Source of the DNA: Thermotogae bacterium
GTDB taxonomy: Bacteria; Thermotogota; Thermotogae; Petrotogales; Kosmotogaceae
Assembly (NCBI GenBank): GCA_003643975.1
Contig: QNAR01000131.1
Span: 1 to 5,258, forward strand
Length of the DNA stretch: 5,258 nucleotides
Reading direction: 5' to 3'
In this document: positions 1 to 4,040 of the stretch, piece by piece
Layout of the letters: each line of letters begins with the position of its first letter
Position numbering within the stretch: the stretch's first letter is position 1
The notes under the pieces: model-generated
The model's database searches: none
Told to the model about the DNA's origin: nothing
What the model saw: only the letters and a program-made list of their open reading frames with translations
Position numbers and translations under genes: made by a program

Positions 1-201
1 AGATCCAGGACCGATACCGCATCCGACAAAATCGAGTTCTGAAGGATTGAGACCACCATATGTTAATAAATCCTGCATAGCCGTTATAAGAAAGGCGCCA
101 TGTTTGCCAACGGAGTTAAGTATAACTCCCGCTTCTTTGCTTTTGGCTTTAACCGCAACCATTAACCTCTGCGAAGAACTGTCAAGCGTTAGAAAATTCA
201 T
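1..201 (-). CDS. tsaB: TsaB, tRNA t6A biosynthesis protein (N-terminal 67 codons, cut by window edge)
   Basis: TsaB (YeaZ) is a cytoplasmic ASKHA-fold protein without catalysis of its own. It pairs with TsaD, and with TsaE supports transfer of threonylcarbamoyl to A37 of ANN-decoding tRNAs. The visible part begins MNFLTLDSSSQRLMVAV, the family's first beta-strands, where most members read xILaiDTS. It continues through KHGAFLITAMQDLL (the usual H-x3-L-x2-I-x2-LL helix) to LDFVGCGIGPGS at the edge, the start of the GPGSFTGLRIG block. Family members are about 200-230 residues, so roughly two thirds lies outside. The start is ATG at 201, preceded by GGGGAGG four bases away. It follows the YitT-family gene by 12 bp, and its ribosome binding site directly abuts that gene's stop codon, so the two are probably one transcript. 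Identification rests on motif order and is firm. Confidence 0.93.
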   Translation of the reverse strand, partial: MNFLTLDSSSQRLMVAVKAKSKEAGVILNSVGKHGAFLITAMQDLLTYGGLNPSELDFVGCGIGPGS

Positions 202-205
202 ATTG

Positions 206-212
206 CCTCCCC
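206..212 (-). promoter_or_regulatory. Ribosome binding site of tsaB
   Basis: GGGGAGG on the minus strand lies four bases before the tsaB ATG and one base after the TAG stop (214-216) of the upstream gene. The tight arrangement suggests that ribosomes finishing the membrane protein are close to the tsaB start, consistent with one mRNA. Confidence 0.7.
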
Positions 213-213
213 T

Positions 214-1074
214 CTAATTTAAATGTTTAAAGCCTTCTCCAAATACTTCTGCGTTATTGACGACGATCATGAATATATCTGGATCTTCTTCTTTGATTAT
301 ACGCCTTAATTGCCCTAACTCCCTTCGTCTCAGCGATACCATTAACACAGGCCTTTTTTTCCGTGTGAATCCCCCCTCAGCATTGAGCAGAGTAACCCCT
401 CTTTCCATTTCTTCCAGTATCCTGGTCTTCACTTCTTCAAACTTGTCTGTTATTATGAAAGCTGTTCGTGTGTTTCCAAATCCCTCGAGAATCCCATCAA
501 TGGTCTTGCTAGTTGTAAAAATGGTGATAATACCATACATAGCAACAAGAGGGCCAAAAACTAATATGGCAATTGTTGTTATTATGGTATCGACCAACAG
601 GAGCCCTATCCCTGTGCTTATGTGAAAATATTTGCTGAGAATCATTGCCACAATATCTGTTCCACCGGTCGAAGCACCACGCCAGAGTACCATGCCCATC
701 CCTATTCCAGCTAATGCTCCGCCGTAGATCGCTACAAGAAGTCCTCCATCTTGTACGCTGGAAGCCAGAAAAATGGGAATTTTTACATATTGAAGTACAT
801 CTATAAAGACCGATAGAATAACGGCTGAATAAATGGATTTAACTCCAAAGCCCACACCAAGTAATACAAAAGCAAGTGTGAAAAGAACCACGTTGTAAGC
901 GAGCATTTGAAGACCTACCCACCAGCCAAACATTTTATAAAAAATTATTGCTAGACCGCTTACACCACCAGCTATAATGTTATTGGGGATCAGAAAAGAT
1001 ACAATTGCTATGGCTGTTATCAAAGAACCAAGAGTAATGACAAAATAATCTTTGAAAGCCTTGCCAGGACTCAC
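214..1074 (-). CDS. YitT family membrane protein with C-terminal DUF2179 domain
   Basis: A 286-residue integral membrane protein of the YitT family (YitT_membrane plus DUF2179), whose biochemical role is not established. Residues 10-30, 41-73, 80-97, 110-130 and 155-187 are strongly hydrophobic and give about five to six membrane passes. Two related loops mark the family: IAGGVSGLAII at about 34-44 and GASTGGTDIVAMIL at 133-146. They look like two copies of one ancestral unit. From about residue 205 the protein becomes soluble: FIITDKFEEVKTRILEEMERGVTLLNAEGGF followed by a KKRPVLMVSLRRREL stretch is the typical DUF2179 alpha/beta fold, presumably cytoplasmic. Length is normal for the family. 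The start is GTG at 1074, with GAGGTGA four bases upstream. It lies 12 bp before tsaB and has its own promoter just past the dnaJ terminator. Older database labels such as transporter or permease would be guesses. Confidence 0.9.
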   Translation of the reverse strand: MSPGKAFKDYFVITLGSLITAIAIVSFLIPNNIIAGGVSGLAIIFYKMFGWWVGLQMLAYNVVLFTLAFVLLGVGFGVKSIYSAVILSVFIDVLQYVKIPIFLASSVQDGGLLVAIYGGALAGIGMGMVLWRGASTGGTDIVAMILSKYFHISTGIGLLLVDTIITTIAILVFGPLVAMYGIITIFTTSKTIDGILEGFGNTRTAFIITDKFEEVKTRILEEMERGVTLLNAEGGFTRKKRPVLMVSLRRRELGQLRRIIKEEDPDIFMIVVNNAEVFGEGFKHLN

Positions 1075-1078
1075 GTTA

Positions 1079-1085
1079 TCACCTC
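1079..1085 (-). promoter_or_regulatory. Ribosome binding site supporting the GTG start of the YitT-family gene
   Basis: GAGGTGA lies four bases before the GTG at 1074. No ATG is better placed, and the next residues (SPGKAFKDYF) lead straight into the first membrane helix, so the GTG start is accepted. Confidence 0.7.
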
Positions 1086-1110
1086 TTTCAATTGGCGGTT
1101 AACCTCTGTC

Positions 1111-1119
1111 ATTATATCA
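1111..1119 (-). promoter_or_regulatory. Promoter for the YitT-tsaB pair (extended -10)
   Basis: The minus strand reads TGATATAAT, a consensus -10 hexamer (TATAAT, 1111-1116) with the extended TGn element at 1117-1119. Transcription would start near 1104, giving a leader of about 30 bases. No good -35 exists at 16-18 bp; the sequence there belongs to the terminator stem (CAGGTT at 17 bp). The extended -10 would have to compensate. The element begins at the last base of the terminator T-tract, so one transcription unit ends exactly where the next begins. Confidence 0.65.
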
Positions 1120-1152
1120 AAAAACAAAGCGGCAACCTGTTAAGGTACCGCC
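1119..1152 (-). terminator. Rho-independent terminator of the hrcA-grpE-dnaJ operon
   Basis: About 30 bases after the dnaJ stop, the minus strand forms a hairpin. GCGG (1148-1151) pairs with CCGC (1129-1132), a T-G wobble and one bulged T follow, and ACCT (1143-1146) pairs with AGGT (1135-1138) around a TAAC loop. A T-rich tail, TTTGTTTTTT, follows at 1119-1128. The stem is nine pairs including the wobble, and the tail contains one G, so termination is likely but may not be complete. Readthrough would enter the YitT-family gene. Confidence 0.8.
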
Positions 1153-1181
1153 TTGCATTATACATTTGCATTAATGAGGCA

Positions 1182-2285
1182 TTATCTCGAGATGCCTTTA
1201 GTCCTTGCTAATTCTTCCAATAATTTCTTTTCTTTCAAAGAAGGTTTGGGAATTTTTACCTTTACCGTAACCAATATATCCCCGCGCCTTCCGCTGCTCA
1301 TTGAAGGGATGCCGTATCCTTTCAATTTGAATACAGTACCCGGGTCAGTACCGGCGGGAATCTTAAGATTTTCATAACTTCCTTCGGGTAAAGGAATTTT
1401 AACAACAGTGCCCAAAGCAGCCTGAGTATAGTCAATTTCTACGGTGTATAAAATATCATTACCACTTCTCCTGTAATATGGAGGCATGCTAACTCTGACA
1501 CGAACATACAGATCACCGTTTGGACCTCCATACCTTCCAGAATTTCCCTGGCCTGCAAGTCTGATGGTAGCGCCATCTTCTACTCCAGGTGGGATGTTTA
1601 TTCTGACACGGTGCCTTTCTTGAACAGTTCCCGTACCATGGCAAGCAGGGCATCTTTTGTTGATTATTTTCCCCGTTCCTCCACAAGCCTCGCAGACGTG
1701 TGTGTTGGTGAAGACACCAAAAAAGGATCTGTGCTCTTCTGTTACCGTACCTGTCCCATTACATCGTGGACATGTTGAGAAACTTGTGCCGTTTTCTGCC
1801 CCGGTACCGTTACAAGCGTTGCATGTTGCTTTTCTGTTATACTCGAGAAAGGTGATTTTCCCGTTTATGGTGTCTTTAAGTTCCACTGTTATGGTAGCGT
1901 GTATGTCTTCACCTTTCACGCTTCTATGAGTTCTTGTACTATGAGCTGTCCTTGAACCGCCAAAAAAGACGTCGAAGATATCCTGAAAATCACCAAAGAT
2001 GTCTTCAAAAAAACCTCCACTATTTCCGGAAGTCTTTCCGCCAGAATAGCTGGGCTCGCCTACATACCCAAACCTATCGTACATGGAACGTTTTTGCGGG
2101 TCACTTAATACCTCGTAGGCTTCCTGGATTTCTTTGAATTTCTCCTCAGCATTTTTCTTGTCGCTCCCCTTGTACGCATCCGGGTGCCATTGCTTCACTA
2201 GCTTCCTGTATGCCTTTTTTATGTCTTCCTTAGTGGCATCTCTTGGAACGCCAAGAATTTCGTAATAATCTTTTCTAGTTGTCAT
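1182..2285 (-). CDS. dnaJ: DnaJ, Hsp40 co-chaperone
   Basis: Cytoplasmic Hsp40 of class A, which delivers unfolded clients to DnaK and stimulates its ATPase. The 367 residues are close to the usual 370-380. Domains in order: J-domain 5-72 (KDYYEILGV at 5-13, catalytic HPD at 34-36); a Gly/Phe linker at about 74-112 with two DIF motifs (95-97, 102-104); a zinc domain with four complete CxxCxGxG repeats at 155-162, 172-179, 198-205 and 212-219; then the C-terminal client-binding domains (IPPGVEDGATIRLAGQG, GDLYVRVRV, IPAGTDPGTVFKLKGYG). Nothing essential is missing. The start is ATG at 2285, next to GGTGAGG; a GTG at 2303 is the alternative. It is last in the operon behind grpE, with no dnaK between them, and a terminator follows. 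Regulation should be through CIRCE upstream of hrcA. Confidence 0.97.
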   Translation of the reverse strand: MTTRKDYYEILGVPRDATKEDIKKAYRKLVKQWHPDAYKGSDKKNAEEKFKEIQEAYEVLSDPQKRSMYDRFGYVGEPSYSGGKTSGNSGGFFEDIFGDFQDIFDVFFGGSRTAHSTRTHRSVKGEDIHATITVELKDTINGKITFLEYNRKATCNACNGTGAENGTSFSTCPRCNGTGTVTEEHRSFFGVFTNTHVCEACGGTGKIINKRCPACHGTGTVQERHRVRINIPPGVEDGATIRLAGQGNSGRYGGPNGDLYVRVRVSMPPYYRRSGNDILYTVEIDYTQAALGTVVKIPLPEGSYENLKIPAGTDPGTVFKLKGYGIPSMSSGRRGDILVTVKVKIPKPSLKEKKLLEELARTKGISR

Positions 2286-2287
2286 AA

Positions 2288-2294
2288 CCTCACC
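2288..2294 (-). promoter_or_regulatory. Ribosome binding site that sets the dnaJ start
   Basis: GGTGAGG lies just before the ATG at 2285 (four bases from the GGTGA core). The upstream in-frame GTG at 2303 overlaps the grpE stop but has no purine-rich site before it, so the ATG is preferred. Confidence 0.6.
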
Positions 2295-2299
2295 GCCGT

Positions 2300-2872
2300 T
2301 CACTGCCCGGATGGGGTGTCATCAGAATGTTCTCTCTCTTGTACTCTCGGTTTAACGGCAACCACAACCTTGGGCGCTTTCAAAATTTTGCTGGCATATT
2401 TGTATCCCTTTTCTTTAACTTCCAGGATGGTCATCTCTTCAGCAGAATCAGACTCCACGGTCTCCACCGCTTCGTCCCTGAAAGGGTCAAAGGGTGAACC
2501 GGTAGCGGGCAAAATTTCCTCTACGCCTTCTTCAGCAAGTATTGCGGCAAGGCGCTTGTAGAGCATTCGGACACCCTTGACAAAGTTTTCAGAGGTGCTA
2601 TTCCCATGATTTAAAGCCCGCTCGAAGTCTTCAAGCAAGCTTATTAATTTGAAAATAACATTCTCCTTTTCTCTATTAATGAGAACTTCCTGTTCTCTTT
2701 GAAGAGCCATGCGGTAATTATGAAATTCAGACTTCATTCTTGCCAACTGATTTTCAAGGTTCTTTATATTTTCATCTTTTTCTTTGAGTTTTTTCTCAAG
2801 AGCCTTTATCTTTTCTTTCAAGATCTGAGAAGCGGTTTTCGCCTTTTTGGGTTTTTCCTTTTTTTCTTCCAT
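2300..2872 (-). CDS. grpE: GrpE, nucleotide exchange factor for DnaK
   Basis: Cytoplasmic homodimeric factor that releases ADP from DnaK, completing the DnaK-DnaJ cycle. The 190 residues are within the family range. The first 12 are lysine- and glutamate-rich and disordered. Residues about 15-75 form the long heptad-patterned helix of the dimer (ILKEKIKALEKKLKEKDENIKNLE region, FHNYRMALQREQE). Residues 76-121 are the four-helix-bundle region (LISLLEDFERAL, GVRMLYKRLAAILAEEGVEEI). Residues 122-175 are the beta-domain that contacts DnaK (FDPFRDEAV, GYKYASKIL, KVVVAV). The C-terminal tail is hydrophilic. Within the GrpE signature the usual His after FDPxx is Asp133, and LRPAKV reads LKAPKV. The start is ATG at 2872, eight bases after a full GGAGGTGA. 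The stop lies 14 bp before the dnaJ ATG; hrcA ends 19 bp upstream. The three genes form one operon. Confidence 0.96.
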   Translation of the reverse strand: MEEKKEKPKKAKTASQILKEKIKALEKKLKEKDENIKNLENQLARMKSEFHNYRMALQREQEVLINREKENVIFKLISLLEDFERALNHGNSTSENFVKGVRMLYKRLAAILAEEGVEEILPATGSPFDPFRDEAVETVESDSAEEMTILEVKEKGYKYASKILKAPKVVVAVKPRVQEREHSDDTPSGQ

Positions 2873-2880
2873 GATATCTA

Positions 2881-2888
2881 TCACCTCC
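2881..2888 (-). promoter_or_regulatory. Ribosome binding site that sets the grpE start
   Basis: A complete GGAGGTGA sits eight bases before ATG 2872. The upstream GTG at 2882-2884, which would give a longer frame, lies inside this site and cannot be served by it. This fixes the protein at 190 residues. Confidence 0.85.
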
Positions 2889-2891
2889 GAT

Positions 2892-3935
2892 TCATCGCTT
2901 GCTGAATACTTCTGATAAACGATTCGACATGTATTTTAGATATGCGTAAATTTTTTCATAAGGTAATATCTTCGGCCCGATAATGGCTATGGTTCCAAGA
3001 CGCTCGTCAAATTTCTTGTATCCGGAAATAAACAAGGAAAAATTCTTTAGATCCTCTATTCCAAGTTCATTTCCTATGATTACCTTCTCTTCAAAATGGG
3101 AAAATTTATCAATCAGATTTTTTAGCCTGTCCTGGTCCTCCGTGTGCTTTATCAGCCCAACAATATCCTGCCAATTTAACGCATTTGAAGATACGATATA
3201 TTCAAGACCGTATTTTACATATCGGTTTTCCTCTTCGCACTCAAAAACATTTTGAAGTATATACAGCATCTCTTCAATTTCCTCGTTGTACCAGTGGTCG
3301 TTGAGCAGTTTGAGTTCTTTTAGACCTTTTTTTATCTCGCCTATCATTTTTCCTTTGATAGCATCGTTAAGCCGTTGTTGGAGGTCTTCGTAATGGGTAA
3401 AATTGTGACCAATATATACTGTTGAATTCACGGTAACACCCAAATCCGTAACCAGGGTTACACCGAAATAGTTTTGTGATATAGGCGAAATGGCGATGTG
3501 CTTAACCAATAATTTTTCCTGTTTTGGCTTTTCAATCACCGCATAGGTCATGGTTACCTTTGAAAGTGCTTTGGCGGTAACCTTTAAGATTTTCTCCACA
3601 TCTGCGACAATAGCGGTCTGGCGCAAGGAAATAGATGCGCTGTTGTCTTCAAAATCCGAGGCGAGCTTTTGAATAGAATTGAAATAAAACCTCAGTCCTT
3701 TATCAGTTGGAATTCTTCCAGCTGATGTGTGGGGCTGAAAAATATATCCCAGGAATTCAAGCCTTCGCATATCATTGCGAACAGTTGCGGAGCTGTAATT
3801 GATGTTAGAGCGTTGCAAAACCTGCTGGGAACTAACAGGTTTACCATATGTGATATACTCTTTAACGATGCAATAAAGTATCTTCACCTGTCTGTTATTG
3901 AGTTTTGGCTTTTTCTCGGAATCTCTGGCGCTCAT
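2892..3935 (-). CDS. hrcA: HrcA, heat-inducible repressor of CIRCE operons
   Basis: DNA-binding repressor that binds the CIRCE operator at normal temperature and releases it on heat shock, when GroEL or another chaperone no longer keeps it active (known from Bacillus). The 347 residues match the family (about 340-350). Residues about 10-85 are the winged-helix domain, with the conserved SSATVRNDM at 48-56 and PHTSAGRIPT at 68-77, followed by DKGLRFYF. The centre (from about 110) is the GAF-like dimerisation domain. The C-terminus carries GTIAIIGPKILPYEKIYAYLKYMSNRL, the family's closing GP-x4-Y block. Although annotated windows often start it at the GTG at 3941, ATG at 3935 has a properly spaced GAGGTGA. 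It is first in the hrcA-grpE-dnaJ operon and sits directly downstream of its own CIRCE, so it is autoregulated. Confidence 0.97.
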   Translation of the reverse strand: MSARDSEKKPKLNNRQVKILYCIVKEYITYGKPVSSQQVLQRSNINYSSATVRNDMRRLEFLGYIFQPHTSAGRIPTDKGLRFYFNSIQKLASDFEDNSASISLRQTAIVADVEKILKVTAKALSKVTMTYAVIEKPKQEKLLVKHIAISPISQNYFGVTLVTDLGVTVNSTVYIGHNFTHYEDLQQRLNDAIKGKMIGEIKKGLKELKLLNDHWYNEEIEEMLYILQNVFECEEENRYVKYGLEYIVSSNALNWQDIVGLIKHTEDQDRLKNLIDKFSHFEEKVIIGNELGIEDLKNFSLFISGYKKFDERLGTIAIIGPKILPYEKIYAYLKYMSNRLSEVFSKR

Positions 3936-3961
3936 TAGCACTCACCTCAATAGACTGCTAA
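3935..3961. promoter_or_regulatory. CIRCE operator (HrcA binding site)
   Basis: TTAGCACTC (3935-3943), nine bases, then GACTGCTAA (3953-3961). The canonical element is TTAGCACTC-N9-GAGTGCTAA, so the left arm and spacing are perfect and the right arm has one mismatch (C for G at 3955). It lies directly before hrcA, as expected. The nine-base spacer and inner arm hold the hrcA ribosome binding site, and the last base of the arm is the A of the hrcA ATG. The predicted transcription start (about 3958) is also inside it, so bound HrcA would sit on the initiation site. Confidence 0.95.
3942..3948 (-). promoter_or_regulatory. Ribosome binding site of hrcA, inside CIRCE
   Basis: GAGGTGA lies six bases before ATG 3935 and spans the CIRCE spacer and the start of its hrcA-proximal arm. 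The GTG at 3941-3939 directly abuts this site with no spacing, so ATG is the better start. Confidence 0.8.
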
Positions 3962-3973
3962 TCTATATTAGCA
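3956..3973. repeat. Perfect inverted repeat overlapping CIRCE and the hrcA -10 box
   Basis: TGCTAAT (3956-3962), four bases, ATTAGCA (3967-3973): seven of seven pairs match. The left arm shares TGCTAA with the CIRCE right arm, and the right arm covers the hrcA extended -10. It lies mostly upstream of the predicted transcript start, so it should act as DNA rather than as an RNA hairpin. It may be a third HrcA half-site, or chance symmetry in AT-rich DNA. Confidence 0.6.
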
Positions 3974-3993
3974 TTTTGTTTTCTTGTTGTCAA
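3965..3993 (-). promoter_or_regulatory. hrcA operon promoter (housekeeping sigma type)
   Basis: On the minus strand TTGACA (3988-3993) is separated by exactly 17 bases from TAATAT (3965-3970), with TGC before the -10, giving an extended -10. This is near consensus, so strong unless repressed. The predicted start is about 3958, a G, inside CIRCE, leaving a leader of about 23 bases. A strong vegetative promoter held down by CIRCE and HrcA is the standard design outside sigma-32 organisms. Confidence 0.88.
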
Positions 3994-4015
3994 GCTCTCC
4001 AATAGGTGATAAAAT
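3987..4015 (+). promoter_or_regulatory. murE promoter, sharing the -35 box with the hrcA promoter
   Basis: TTGTCA (3987-3992), 17 bases, TAAAAT (4010-4015), with TGA at 4007-4009 forming an extended -10. The predicted start is the A at 4022, giving a leader of about 19 bases. The -35 overlaps the opposing hrcA -35 in five of six positions, because TTGTCAA reads nearly the same on both strands. Confidence 0.78.
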
Positions 4016-4027
4016 ACAACCATTGAA

Positions 4028-4037
4028 AGGGGGGTGA
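4028..4037 (+). promoter_or_regulatory. Ribosome binding site of murE
   Basis: AGGGGGGTGA ends three bases before ATG 4041, matching the anti-Shine-Dalgarno sequence at AGGxGGTGA. No other in-frame start is nearby upstream, so the start is well supported. Confidence 0.75.
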
Positions 4038-4040
4038 TCG

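Noticed and set aside
257..625. 122-codon plus-strand open frame
   Set aside because: It is antisense to the DUF2179 and last membrane segments of the YitT-family gene and shows only low-complexity hydrophobic and serine-rich sequence.
1130..1143. -35 candidates TTAACA (1138-1143) and TTGCCG (1130-1135) for the yitT promoter
   Set aside because: Spacing to TATAAT is 21 and 13 bases, outside the workable range; the extended -10 alone is the supportable element.
1153..2137. Plus-strand open frames opposite dnaJ (1153-1377, 1657-1929, 1934-2137)
   Set aside because: The DnaJ frame has every expected domain and motif across this interval; the opposite frames have no recognisable features.
2830..2865. 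A-rich runs at the 5' end of grpE as a possible slippage site
   Set aside because: The runs simply encode a lysine-rich N-terminus and the frame is intact throughout; there is no out-of-frame stop arrangement suggesting programmed frameshifting.
2316..3938. Plus-strand open frames opposite grpE and hrcA (2316-2561, 2699-2905, 2983-3255, 3729-3938)
   Set aside because: They are antisense to well-recognised genes and lack starts with ribosome binding sites. The phenylalanine-rich one at 2699-2905 is simply the complement of the lysine-rich GrpE helix.
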